Source of the DNA: Fibrobacter sp.
Lineage (GTDB): Bacteria > Fibrobacterota > Chitinivibrionia > Chitinivibrionales > Chitinispirillaceae
Assembly (NCBI GenBank): GCA_012519985.1
Contig: JAAYPC010000227.1
Coordinates: forward strand, 1 to 51,801
Length of the DNA stretch: 51,801 nucleotides
Direction: 5' to 3'
Below, piece after piece: positions 17,334-24,889 of this stretch. Made by a program: the position numbers and the translations under genes. Below the pieces are notes generated by a model that ran no database searches, was not told where the DNA came from, and worked only from the letters and a program-made list of their open reading frames with translations. Within the stretch, counting starts at the first letter, position 1. The number at the start of each line of letters is the position of its first letter.

Positions 17334-17901
17334 CTTTCCCAGAAAACACTTTTTCATCGATCAGAAATTTCAGGGCCGTTATATGGTAACATTTCTGATT
17401 CCAATGCTTGTTTTGCTGGTGTTTATGATTTTTACACTTTATTTATCTTCTCAGGCAATTATTAACACCACTGTGCGAATTATCAAATATGATGTTGAAA
17501 GCAAAATATCTCTTCAGTTGCAGGATCAGCAACAACCCACGATTGAACGTTATGAATCGTTGCTTGACAGTATTCAAAAATATCTACGCACATTTTCCAA
17601 TAACCGGGATTTTCGGAAGAATCTGATGAGTTCTCTTTTATGGGTGTTTGGAATAGGAGTATTTCTGGTTGTGATTCAGATTGTCCTTTTAACAATATTC
17701 TTCTCACATAAAGTGGCCGGACCGGTATACAGATTCGAAAAAGTATGCAATAACATTATAAATGGCATATATACCGACGAAATTCGCTTAAGGCAGGGTG
17801 ATGAGATGCAGAATCTGGCCAGGCTTTTTAATGAAGCACTCAAGTGCACTCGTGAGAGGTTGCAAATAAAGGAATCTGATAACCAACTGCAGAATAAATA
17901 G
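17317..17901 (+). CDS. Two-TM HAMP-type membrane protein without output domain
   Basis: A 194-residue protein with a basic N terminus, a first membrane helix (about 24-45, MVTFLIPMLVLLVFMIFTLY), an extracytoplasmic segment of about 55 residues, a second helix (VFGIGVFLVVIQIVLLTIF) and a HAMP-like end starting HKVAGPVYRFEKV. No kinase, cyclase or methyl-accepting domain follows. Two GTG starts are possible, 17299 and 17317; AGGAG at 17304-17308 has ideal spacing to 17317, so that one is chosen. The start lies inside the end of the 7TM-HD gene, pointing to translational coupling and perhaps a shared signalling role. Confidence 0.8.
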   Translation: MSKQNNFPRKHFFIDQKFQGRYMVTFLIPMLVLLVFMIFTLYLSSQAIINTTVRIIKYDVESKISLQLQDQQQPTIERYESLLDSIQKYLRTFSNNRDFRKNLMSSLLWVFGIGVFLVVIQIVLLTIFFSHKVAGPVYRFEKVCNNIINGIYTDEIRLRQGDEMQNLARLFNEALKCTRERLQIKESDNQLQNK

Positions 17902-17923
17902 AAAAAACATTACCAGAAACATA

Positions 17924-17952
17924 TTGACTATATCAGATATATCATATATATT
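17924..17952 (+). promoter_or_regulatory. Sigma-70 type promoter for the small membrane protein/tRNA unit
   Basis: TTGACT at 17924-17929 and TATATT at 17947-17952 are separated by 17 bp, each with one mismatch to consensus. Transcription would start near 17959, before GGAG at 17964-17967 and the ATG at 17977. The AT-rich spacer contains the word ATATATCATATATAT. Confidence 0.75.
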
Positions 17953-17976
17953 TATCGTTCTTTGGAGCTGATTATT

Positions 17977-18183
17977 ATGCAGAATTTATTTTCATCTATA
18001 AATCACAAGCTGTTAATAGCAAGTCTTTTGTTGCTTGCCTTAGGATATATCCTTCTAGGGCAGGGACCTTTGCATAATCCGGTCTCATTAACGGTTGCAC
18101 CATTACTTCTTATCGGGATCTATTTTGTGCTGATTCCTGTAGCCATTTTGGCAAAGGGAGAAGACAAACCACCAAAGAAATAG
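17977..18183 (+). CDS. Small two-helix membrane protein (DUF3098-like)
   Basis: A 68-residue protein with two membrane helices, LLIASLLLLALGYILLG and LTVAPLLLIGIYFVLIPVAI, and a short basic tail ending KPPKK. The arrangement (HKLLIASLLLLALGYILLG, then VAPLLLIGIYF) resembles DUF3098 proteins of the Bacteroidetes; no function is known for them. The ATG at 17977 is chosen over a TTG at 17962 because GGAG lies 9 bp before it. The stop codon TAG ends on base 18183, which is also the first base of the tRNA-Val gene, so both must come from one transcript. Confidence 0.8.
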   Translation: MQNLFSSINHKLLIASLLLLALGYILLGQGPLHNPVSLTVAPLLLIGIYFVLIPVAILAKGEDKPPKK

Positions 18184-18257
18184 GGCGTTTAGCTCAGCTG
18201 GTATAGAGTACCTGCCTTACAAGCAGGTGGTCGTAGGTTCGATCCCTACAACGCCCA
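18183..18257 (+). tRNA. tRNA-Val (anticodon TAC)
   Basis: A full cloverleaf: acceptor GGGCGTT at 18183-18189 pairs with AACGCCC at 18250-18256; D stem GCTC/GAGT; anticodon stem CCTGC/GCAGG around loop CTTACAA (anticodon 18218-18220, TAC = Val); T stem GTAGG/CCTAC with TTCGATC. The discriminator is A18257 and CCA is not encoded. The first base overlaps the stop codon of the preceding gene. Confidence 0.98.
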
Positions 18258-18274
18258 TTGAAATTGATATTTTC

Positions 18275-18351
18275 GGACCGGTAGTTCAGTCGGTTAGAAC
18301 GCTGGCCTGTCAAGCCAGAGGTCGCGAGTTCGAGCCTCGTCCGGTCCGCCA
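18275..18351 (+). tRNA. tRNA-Asp (anticodon GTC), CCA encoded
   Basis: Acceptor GGACCGG at 18275-18281 pairs with CCGGTCC at 18341-18347; anticodon stem CTGGC/GCCAG with loop CTGTCAA (anticodon 18309-18311, GTC = Asp); T stem GCGAG/CTCGT with TTCGAGC. Discriminator G18348 is followed by an encoded CCA, unlike the neighbouring tRNA-Val 17 bp upstream. Confidence 0.98.
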
Positions 18352-18356
18352 TTTTC

Positions 18357-18382
18357 AAGCCCGCTCAAATGCGGGCTTTTTT
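18357..18382 (+). terminator. Rho-independent terminator after the tRNA pair
   Basis: AAGCCCGC at 18357-18364 pairs with GCGGGCTT at 18371-18378 across a 6 bp loop, followed by T to 18382. It closes the unit that begins at the 17924 promoter. Confidence 0.93.
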
Positions 18383-18425
18383 GTTGGTTCCTACACATTT
18401 GGTGTTAATACAACAATTAATCACT

Positions 18426-19340
18426 ATGGAATTTTTGAAAAATATACCACTCAAAGATAAAAGTACCTTCCGAATCGGAGGAGAAGCGCTCTATTATATT
18501 GAACCGCAGAGTCAGTCCGAAATAATGGCTGCAATTAATTTTGCGCAACAGGAACATTTGCCTGTTTTTGTTTTAGGTAAAGGTTCCAACGTTCTGATCA
18601 GCGATGCGGGTTGGCCGGGACTGGTGGTTAATCTTTCCAGCAGTTTTTCTAAAATCAAATGGAATGATGATTGTGTTGAAGCAGAGGGTGGCTCTTTGTT
18701 AAATACTCTGATAAATCAGGCCATTGATAAGGGCTTCTGTGGCATGGAAGAGCTTGCTGGGATTCCCGGAACTGTAGGTGGAGCGGTTATCATGAATGCA
18801 GGGGCATTCAATATGACTCTTTCCGATACTCTGCAATCGGTTTGGGTTTATGATTATATGCAAAACAGAATCGTTGAGTATAATACCGGGGATATGGGAT
18901 TTGGTTATAGAACAAGTCGTCTGAAAGGCAAAGAAGCGATAGTTCTGTCCGCATTATTTAAATTTTCTAAAAGATGTCCTAAGCAGACTCTGCACTCCCT
19001 TCGTCAGGAAATTCTGCAGAAAAGAAAGCTTAAACAGCCTCTGGAATATCCTAATTGCGGAAGTGTTTTTAAACGGCCTCCAGGAGCGTTTGCTGGCACT
19101 TTGATTGAGAAGTGTGGGCTGAAGGGATTGCGGGTTGGGGATGTAGAAGTGTCCACAAAACACGCAAATTTTATTGTCAACAGAGGGGAAGGAACCGCAA
19201 CCGATGTCCGCAAACTGATTAAGCGTATCCAGGTTGCAGTTTTTGAATCTTTTGGGATAATTCTGGAGCCGGAGGTGATCTTTATCGGTGATTATGATGA
19301 ACCACTTTTAGAGATCGACAAAGATGAAGGAGAAAAATGA
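18426..19340 (+). CDS. murB: UDP-N-acetylenolpyruvoylglucosamine reductase
   Basis: The FAD-dependent second step of UDP-MurNAc synthesis for peptidoglycan. The 304-residue protein has LKDKSTFRIGGEA, GKGSNVLISDAGWPG (FAD binding, about 51-65), AGIPGTVGGAVIMNAGAF, PNCGSVFKRP with the catalytic Ser, and a final LEPEVIFIG with the active-site Glu; length and motifs fit the shorter type II form. The frame is open back to 18369, but that would start inside the terminator stem, so the ATG at 18426 is used, although its ribosome binding site is weak. It overlaps the next gene by ATGA. Confidence 0.96.
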   Translation: MEFLKNIPLKDKSTFRIGGEALYYIEPQSQSEIMAAINFAQQEHLPVFVLGKGSNVLISDAGWPGLVVNLSSSFSKIKWNDDCVEAEGGSLLNTLINQAIDKGFCGMEELAGIPGTVGGAVIMNAGAFNMTLSDTLQSVWVYDYMQNRIVEYNTGDMGFGYRTSRLKGKEAIVLSALFKFSKRCPKQTLHSLRQEILQKRKLKQPLEYPNCGSVFKRPPGAFAGTLIEKCGLKGLRVGDVEVSTKHANFIVNRGEGTATDVRKLIKRIQVAVFESFGIILEPEVIFIGDYDEPLLEIDKDEGEK

Positions 19341-19960
19341 TGCTACTTACTGTACTGAAGTTCATTACCGGGCCTATTCAAACCAATACATATCTGGTGT
19401 ATAATGAAAATAAAAAAAGCTTTATTGTAGACCCTTCTTCAGGATGTGATAAATTAATAGAGCTGATAAAGAAAGAATCATTTGATGTTGAATCTATTGT
19501 TATAACTCATGCTCACTTCGATCATATTATGGGAATACCGGAGATACTGAACATATCTCCTAATGCTGCCATTTATGTGAATCCTTTGGAAAAAGCGATG
19601 CTCCAGAATGCCGAGTTGAATTCGTCGGTTCTGATTGGGGAGGACTTTACTTATCAGGGCAACACAATCGATTTGGTGGAAGGAGAGATAGCAATCGGAA
19701 GTTTTGATGTAAAGGTATTTGAGGTCCCGGGGCACTCTCCCTGTGGAATTGCTTTGTACATCGAAAAATATCTTTTCTGTGGAGATGTGCTTTTTGCCGG
19801 TTCTATTGGCAGAACTGATTTTGCTGGTGGTGACCAGAGGAAACTGATAGAGGGAATTAAAACGAAGCTTTTGACATTACCGGAGAACACAATCGTATGT
19901 CCGGGGCATATGGGTAGAACAACGATAGGACGTGAAAAGAAAACCAATCCGTTCCTGTGA
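19337..19960 (+). CDS. MBL-fold metallo-hydrolase (glyoxalase II-like)
   Basis: A 207-residue zinc hydrolase. Zinc ligands are visible in THAHFDH, VPGHSPCG, CGDVLFAGSIGRTDF and CPGHMGRTT. This short form without the C-terminal glyoxalase II domain is common in bacteria and acts on thioesters or related substrates; the actual substrate is unknown. The start overlaps the murB stop (ATGA), with AGGAG at 19328-19332; the next ATG at 19340 has slightly better spacing and would shorten it by one residue. It is probably co-transcribed with murB and xerD. Confidence 0.9.
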   Translation: MMLLTVLKFITGPIQTNTYLVYNENKKSFIVDPSSGCDKLIELIKKESFDVESIVITHAHFDHIMGIPEILNISPNAAIYVNPLEKAMLQNAELNSSVLIGEDFTYQGNTIDLVEGEIAIGSFDVKVFEVPGHSPCGIALYIEKYLFCGDVLFAGSIGRTDFAGGDQRKLIEGIKTKLLTLPENTIVCPGHMGRTTIGREKKTNPFL

Positions 19961-19970
19961 TTAAAAGTAA

Positions 19971-20873
19971 ATGATAGAATTACCCTGCATCGATACTTTC
20001 CTTGCATATTTAAGGCTGGAAAAGACTCTCAGTGCAAATACTGCAGAGGCCTACAGATACGATCTGCAACGCCTGGCTTCATTCTTAAACCAACACCGCA
20101 TCGAACAAGTCAGCTCCATTTCAGCCGATATTCTTTCCAGATACATTCAACTCCTTTATGATATCGGGTTCGCATCTACTTCTATTCAACGTTCCATCTC
20201 TTCTATGAGAAGTTACTTTGCGTTTATTGCTTCAGAGGGAGAAATAGCTGAAGATCCAACAGAATTATTGGAGAGCCCCAGATCAATCAGAAGTCTTCCT
20301 GAAGTATTACTGGTAGAGGAAATAGAGCGAATTTTCAATGCGATAGATATTACCAAAACAGGGGGAATCCGGGATCGTGCAATGCTGGAAACACTCTATG
20401 CAACAGGAATGCGTGTCTCTGAGCTTTTGTCTTGTACTGAAGAACAGATACTTTGGGATGAGGGGCTGGTTAGGGTATATGGTAAAGGTTCTAAGGAAAG
20501 GATTGTGCCTATTGGTGAGATCGCTTTACACTGGATAAAGGAGTATTACCAGTCTGAACGCCACCTTTTTGCAAAGCCTCATTCGGACAGTACTATATTT
20601 CTCAATGTCAGGGGAAAGGCCTTAAGCCGCATGGGTATCTGGAAAATCATTCAGAGCCATGTAAAATCTGCCGGAATAAAAAAGAGCGTTTCTCCACACA
20701 CTTTCCGTCACTCATTCGCCACTCATTTGCTGGAAGGTGGAGCAGATTTACGCACAGTACAGGAGATGCTGGGGCATGCCAATATTGTTACCACAGAGAT
20801 TTATACTCATGTGGATCGTGAGTATCTGCGTGAGGTACACCGAAGTTTCCATCCTCGACAGAAAAGAAACTGA
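19971..20873 (+). CDS. xerD: Tyrosine recombinase XerD
   Basis: The chromosome-dimer resolution recombinase acting at dif. The 300-residue length and the catalytic residues fit E. coli XerD almost position for position: Arg148 (ATGMRVSELL), Lys172 (GKGSKER), His243 and Arg246 (SPHTFRHSFATHLLEGGA), His269 (MLGHANI) and Tyr278 (TEIYTHV). The N-terminal SAM-like DNA-binding domain starts DTFLAYLRLEKTLSANTAEA. A housekeeping role is more likely than a mobile-element one: no att sites or cargo are seen, and it sits in a murB operon. The distinction from XerC is by length and motif only. The ribosome binding site is weak. Confidence 0.9.
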   Translation: MIELPCIDTFLAYLRLEKTLSANTAEAYRYDLQRLASFLNQHRIEQVSSISADILSRYIQLLYDIGFASTSIQRSISSMRSYFAFIASEGEIAEDPTELLESPRSIRSLPEVLLVEEIERIFNAIDITKTGGIRDRAMLETLYATGMRVSELLSCTEEQILWDEGLVRVYGKGSKERIVPIGEIALHWIKEYYQSERHLFAKPHSDSTIFLNVRGKALSRMGIWKIIQSHVKSAGIKKSVSPHTFRHSFATHLLEGGADLRTVQEMLGHANIVTTEIYTHVDREYLREVHRSFHPRQKRN

Positions 20874-20890
20874 CCTGATAGAGTCGGATT

Positions 20891-22477
20891 ATGGATTATT
20901 CAATAGCCAGCCTTCTGCAGGTACACTATCATTTCCGGATTGGAGGTGTGAGGGAGGTGATTTGCGGCTATTCAAAGGCTTTTTCTGCTATCAATGGCCC
21001 TGGCTCCTTCAATGCACTTATGTGTAGCCATGATCAGCATGATAATGATTCTGATTTAAAAATCATAAACATTACAGAATGTGACTATCAGGATCCTACA
21101 GATAAAGAATCGTTTTTTTATCTCAGAGATTTACTTGTAAAAAAGATAGATTCTGTTCTGGAAAAGGTACCCTCGCCAGTGGCTATCCTTTGTCATAATA
21201 TGTCTTTAGCAAAGAATCCCTGCCTCAGTTCTGCCCTAAGAGTACTGGCTCGAAAAAAAGATCCCTGTAAGTACCGTTTCTTTTGGGTGTTGCATGATCT
21301 GGCAGAAGAGGGAAGAATCGACATGATAGAAAAAGTCACCCGACTCCAGAGTATAGGTATTGATATCAGAGAGGAATTATATGCACTTGGAGCTCCGGTT
21401 CATTTTCTGGTACCAGGTGCACATGTCTATTCAATTCTGAAAAATTCCGGATTCGCAGTAAGTCTTTTACCCAATCCTTTACGATTGAACACAAAGGTCA
21501 ATAATACTCCAGCTCGTACTGTTCTTCTTGAGCATCTTAAAACACTGGCTCTCTCAGATGGGTTTACATTTGATCCGCAGCGCCCGATATGCTGTTATCC
21601 GGCACGCATAATAAGACGAAAGAATGTTCTGGAAGCAGTAGTAATTGCCTGCATTCTTCTGGACGCCAATCTGGTACTTGGGGTTCCTGGAAGAACGCTT
21701 TTAGACAGAAATTTTTATGAGGAACTGATAAAACTGCTGAGAGAAATGAAATTAAGGGTGGCAATAAATACAGCCAGATTGCCTTGGAAACTTTTAACCG
21801 GTGACAGCGAGTATGATGGCAATCCTGTGCCCTATCTCTACAAGACCTGTGATTTGGCTGTCTCCACATCACTTTCAGAAGGTTTTGGTTATGCATTATA
21901 TGAACCGTGGTTATTCCAGAAGGCAGTTTTGGCAAGAAGGCCCGCGGGATTTATTTATCCTCAAGGAATGAATTCCTCTTTGTTATATGATCATTTCCCA
22001 GTACCTCTGGAGTGGATATGCTGGAAATCGTTAAAGGAAAAGTATTACCAATATTATTCAAGGTTTGTTGGGGAAAGTAGTGCTGTAAAAGCAGAAGAAC
22101 ACCTGATTGTCGATGAAACTATAGATTTTGGTGCTCTTGATACAGAAATGCAGATACAGGTACTACGGAAAATTATAGCGGATGAGACAGATAAGCAGAA
22201 AATGAGTATTTTATTTAGAAAAATGTTTCCAGGATGGAGGGGGATAATAGATTTTGCCTTAATCGATGAAACCTTGATCAGAAAAAACCGTGATGCAGTT
22301 ATGAACACTTATTCAGATCAATGCTTTAGGAGCTGTTTCAGAGAGTGCATTTCCATCATTCCTGCATACAATGATCGTAGCTTTGACTATAAAAAGATTC
22401 TCCTGGAATCGTGGAAATGCGGATTTAAGTTGTTTTTTTCCTATTCAGGTAGTTATAATGAGAATGTAACAAAATAA
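20891..22477 (+). CDS. GT-B fold glycosyltransferase-like protein (GT4-like)
   Basis: A 528-residue cytoplasmic protein. The N-terminal half has YHFRIGGVREVICGY, resembling the glycine-rich acceptor loop of GT4 enzymes. The C-terminal half has the donor-site features PARIIRRKNVLEAV (K/R for the nucleotide phosphate) and SLSEGFGYALYEPWLF, the E-x7-E motif. The last 170 residues are unusual and do not match a family I know. It follows xerD by 17 bp. Acceptor and product are unknown; lipid-linked sugar or compatible-solute synthesis are both open. Confidence 0.72.
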   Translation: MDYSIASLLQVHYHFRIGGVREVICGYSKAFSAINGPGSFNALMCSHDQHDNDSDLKIINITECDYQDPTDKESFFYLRDLLVKKIDSVLEKVPSPVAILCHNMSLAKNPCLSSALRVLARKKDPCKYRFFWVLHDLAEEGRIDMIEKVTRLQSIGIDIREELYALGAPVHFLVPGAHVYSILKNSGFAVSLLPNPLRLNTKVNNTPARTVLLEHLKTLALSDGFTFDPQRPICCYPARIIRRKNVLEAVVIACILLDANLVLGVPGRTLLDRNFYEELIKLLREMKLRVAINTARLPWKLLTGDSEYDGNPVPYLYKTCDLAVSTSLSEGFGYALYEPWLFQKAVLARRPAGFIYPQGMNSSLLYDHFPVPLEWICWKSLKEKYYQYYSRFVGESSAVKAEEHLIVDETIDFGALDTEMQIQVLRKIIADETDKQKMSILFRKMFPGWRGIIDFALIDETLIRKNRDAVMNTYSDQCFRSCFRECISIIPAYNDRSFDYKKILLESWKCGFKLFFSYSGSYNENVTK

Positions 22478-22478
22478 C

Positions 22479-22509
22479 TTGACTTTAACCGAATATCATT
22501 CGATATTAT
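22479..22509 (+). promoter_or_regulatory. Sigma-70 type promoter for the HU/IHF gene
   Basis: TTGACT at 22479-22484 and TATTAT at 22504-22509, with a 19 bp spacer (slightly long). Transcription would start near 22516, ahead of the AGGGGGG ribosome binding site at 22526-22532. The spacer carries AATATC-ATTC-GATATT, a dyad overlapping the -10 element that could be an operator. Confidence 0.55.
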
Positions 22510-22536
22510 AAATCAGTGTTCATTCAGGGGGGTTAT

Positions 22537-22845
22537 GTGGCAAATACTACAAAACATGATTTAATCGCAGATGTTTCCAGATACACTGGACTGACTCAGG
22601 CGGACACCAAAATAGTAATAGAAGAGCTTTTAGAGACTATTGCTACTACGTTGGAAGCCGGTAAGAATATCGAGATCCGTGGGTTTGGAACCTTTTATAC
22701 CAAAGTTCGAAAGCCCCGTCCTGCCAGAAATCCCAAAACCGGGGAAGTTGTTCCGCTCTTGAGGCGGGTGGTTCCTTTATTTAAGTACTCAAGTGAGTTA
22801 AAGAAGTCGATTGCAGACTCTCTGCTTGAGAAAACTCCCGTTTAA
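22537..22845 (+). CDS. HU/IHF family DNA-binding protein
   Basis: A nucleoid-associated protein of 102 residues that bends DNA as a dimer. It begins VANTTKHDLIADVSRYTGL, has the dimer core and GFGTFYTKVRKPRPARNPKTG, the beta-arm signature with the intercalating Pro in RNPKTGE. The GTG start at 22537 is set by AGGGGGG with 4 bp spacing; the longer frame from 22516 lacks a site. HU, IHF-alpha and IHF-beta cannot be separated from sequence alone. It has its own promoter and terminator. Confidence 0.93.
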   Translation: MANTTKHDLIADVSRYTGLTQADTKIVIEELLETIATTLEAGKNIEIRGFGTFYTKVRKPRPARNPKTGEVVPLLRRVVPLFKYSSELKKSIADSLLEKTPV

Positions 22846-22907
22846 AGTCATTTCTGCTAAATGCGGCATTGCTGCATAATAATACACAAAGATAGAAGCA
22901 TCTATTG

Positions 22908-22944
22908 AGCAGGGGAAAGTCTGGCAGATTCTCCTGCTTTTTTT
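22908..22944 (+). terminator. Rho-independent terminator after the HU/IHF gene
   Basis: AGCAGGGGAA at 22908-22917 pairs with TTCTCCTGCT at 22929-22938 (one G-U pair), followed by T to 22944. Confidence 0.9.
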
Positions 22945-23117
22945 ATCGGTCAAAGCATCAACAATTACCACCGTATACATCTCCATTGTGAATCGCTGAA
23001 TTAAAAAACCGTATAGGATTAATCTTTTCCAACTTTCCAATAACTGTCTTCAATTGGTATTTATTTGCTGATTCCGTAAACCCGCAGGTCATTACATTTA
23101 ATAAACAGAAATCAATG

Positions 23118-23147
23118 TTGACAATTTCTGGTCTGAAGGAATATAAT
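23118..23147 (+). promoter_or_regulatory. Perfect-consensus sigma-70 promoter
   Basis: TTGACA at 23118-23123 and TATAAT at 23142-23147, both perfect, with an 18 bp spacer. This is the best sigma-70 promoter I found in the window. Transcription would start near 23154, about 235 bp before the first gene of the surface-protein operon. Confidence 0.8.
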
Positions 23148-23153
23148 AACTCT

Positions 23154-23389
23154 ATTATCTGGGTCGAGTACTCAGAGTGCAAAACCCGTGGATAGCACAG
23201 ACTGGTACTGTATACTTTTCGCTGTTCTTTTTAGTGCTGTGATTGCCAAGTAAGGCAAATTAACTATTCTGAGTATTACTGCAGGGCGAGCTTTTGGAAT
23301 AAATTTACATCAGTTCTTCAGGCAATCTGCTCAGTTACAAAAAGATACAGAAGTCACCACAGGAATGAAAATCAGAAGGAGTGAACTCC
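23154..23389 (+). other. Long 5' leader or small RNA upstream of the surface-protein operon
   Basis: About 235 bases between the consensus promoter and the ATG at 23390 hold no convincing gene. Small stems are visible, for example GAGTACTC at about 23166 and TTGCC-AAGTAA-GGCAA at about 23245-23260. No known riboswitch pattern or intrinsic terminator was seen. It could be a regulatory leader, a small RNA, or plain untranslated sequence. Confidence 0.4.
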
Positions 23390-24859
23390 ATGCGGATAGC
23401 GGCAGTTTATACTGTGGTTGCATGTTTATTGTTAGAATTACATGCTGCTGAAAAAATCGATATTGATGATTTAGGCGCAGATATCAAGCTGGCTGATTTT
23501 AGTGCTAAATTGTCAATCGGATTTAATTATGATCTTCTTCGGGATCCTACGTCGGTATCATTTGAATACCCAAGAGGGTATCTTGGGTTTAATATACCTA
23601 TATCTCATAGTGTAAATTTACGTGACTTCGTTCAATATATAGATCCCGCAATAGATTCGGTTTTTTCAGATAGCACTCTAATTTCAAACGGAAAGGATTT
23701 CAAGCCTCAGGGAAGTGCCAGGCAGAATCCGAATCTGACAATACAGGTGGATGTGCCCATGCTGGGTGGAGTAGCCAGCTTCTCCAACACTCAAAATTTT
23801 AACCTCAATTACAGTAATGCATTAGGTAACCCTAATGTCTATATCAAACCTGATTCGTTAGCCGAAGGAATAAATTTTTTGATGCGCGGTACAATAAGTG
23901 TTCCAGTAAACGTGTCAATGGCTTGGGAGACAATGACTTTCGGATATGCATACCGCATTAACAGATATCTTACTATGGCACTCAATCTTCATCGTCACAC
24001 TTTTGTCATGGACCTGAGAGGAAAAATAGATGTCGATCTGTTGGGAAAACTGAACTATAAAAATGATGATGGAAAAATTGCCATCGAAAGAGAACTGGAC
24101 TATCCTGCCAGTAAAGTATCCGGACATGCACTAGGACATTATGAGGCAGAAGTATGGAGTCCTACAATCGGTCTTAGAGCCTGGAGGTTCTCTCTGGTAT
24201 CCAGGTTCGGATTGTCTACCAAAGCAAGAGGCAGCTTTTCAGCCAGATATTCTGTGCCTTTCTTTATTGATCCGGAGACATTTGAATCCAGGTATAATTT
24301 TGAAGACCCGGATCTTTTTACAGATGATGAATTTATCAACAGAATGACCGCAAATGATATTGATAGCGTCTCTTTCACTACCAGAAATGCAGATGGCAGT
24401 GAACCTGATTTACGCTGGAAGATGCCTACCGGATTAACTATATCATTTGATCTTCTTCCCGGATATTTTACTCTTTCTTATACCAAAATATTTGGTGACA
24501 TTGAATTAAAACTGGATAAAATCAGAAAAGAACAACTGGCAATAGAGTCAGAGAATTCAGTTTTTAATGAAAATGATTCGCTGGTAATTGATTTTGGAAC
24601 TTCAGTGGATCATATAATCATGCTGCAGTGTAACGTATATAAGGCATTTTTGAATATTGGAGTATTTGGGATTGATTTCAGATATGGAGATCAGGCCCAT
24701 CTTCTGGGAAGCAAGATGCCATATATGCATATGGGTAAATCTGCTATGATACCTGTAGTTAATTTCGGGTCTACAATTGGATCCAAAATGCAGCTTCATC
24801 TGGAGCTTGATGTATTGCCGTTGCCGGCATTTAAGACAGGTATAGTATACAGATTTTAA
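23390..24859 (+). CDS. Outer-membrane beta-barrel protein, uncharacterised
   Basis: A 489-residue exported protein: short signal peptide ending around LELHAAEK, then alternating amphipathic strands through the sequence (for example TMALNLHRHTFVMDLRGKI and WRFSLVSRFGLSTKARGS), ending in a final Phe in TGIVYRF, as BAM substrates do. The start is the ATG at 23390, with AAGGA 9 bp before it; the GTG at 23381 abuts that site and is unlikely. It is the first gene of a three-gene operon with the large secreted protein (30 bp gap) and the PorV-like barrel. The transported or bound partner is unknown. Confidence 0.8.
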   Translation: MRIAAVYTVVACLLLELHAAEKIDIDDLGADIKLADFSAKLSIGFNYDLLRDPTSVSFEYPRGYLGFNIPISHSVNLRDFVQYIDPAIDSVFSDSTLISNGKDFKPQGSARQNPNLTIQVDVPMLGGVASFSNTQNFNLNYSNALGNPNVYIKPDSLAEGINFLMRGTISVPVNVSMAWETMTFGYAYRINRYLTMALNLHRHTFVMDLRGKIDVDLLGKLNYKNDDGKIAIERELDYPASKVSGHALGHYEAEVWSPTIGLRAWRFSLVSRFGLSTKARGSFSARYSVPFFIDPETFESRYNFEDPDLFTDDEFINRMTANDIDSVSFTTRNADGSEPDLRWKMPTGLTISFDLLPGYFTLSYTKIFGDIELKLDKIRKEQLAIESENSVFNENDSLVIDFGTSVDHIIMLQCNVYKAFLNIGVFGIDFRYGDQAHLLGSKMPYMHMGKSAMIPVVNFGSTIGSKMQLHLELDVLPLPAFKTGIVYRF

Positions 24860-24889
24860 TTGGCGGGAAGAATCTTGAAAGGATAGTGC

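Noticed and set aside
18227..18460. Frame across the two tRNA genes
   Set aside because: It reads through tRNA-Val, tRNA-Asp and a terminator; the cloverleaf evidence is decisive.
19971..20873. Integrase of a mobile element
   Set aside because: Length, catalytic residue positions and the murB operon context fit housekeeping XerD; no att repeats were seen near the tRNAs upstream.
22958..23182. 74-codon minus-strand frame upstream of the surface operon
   Set aside because: No ribosome binding site, no recognisable pattern, and it overlaps the perfect TTGACA/TATAAT promoter on the other strand.
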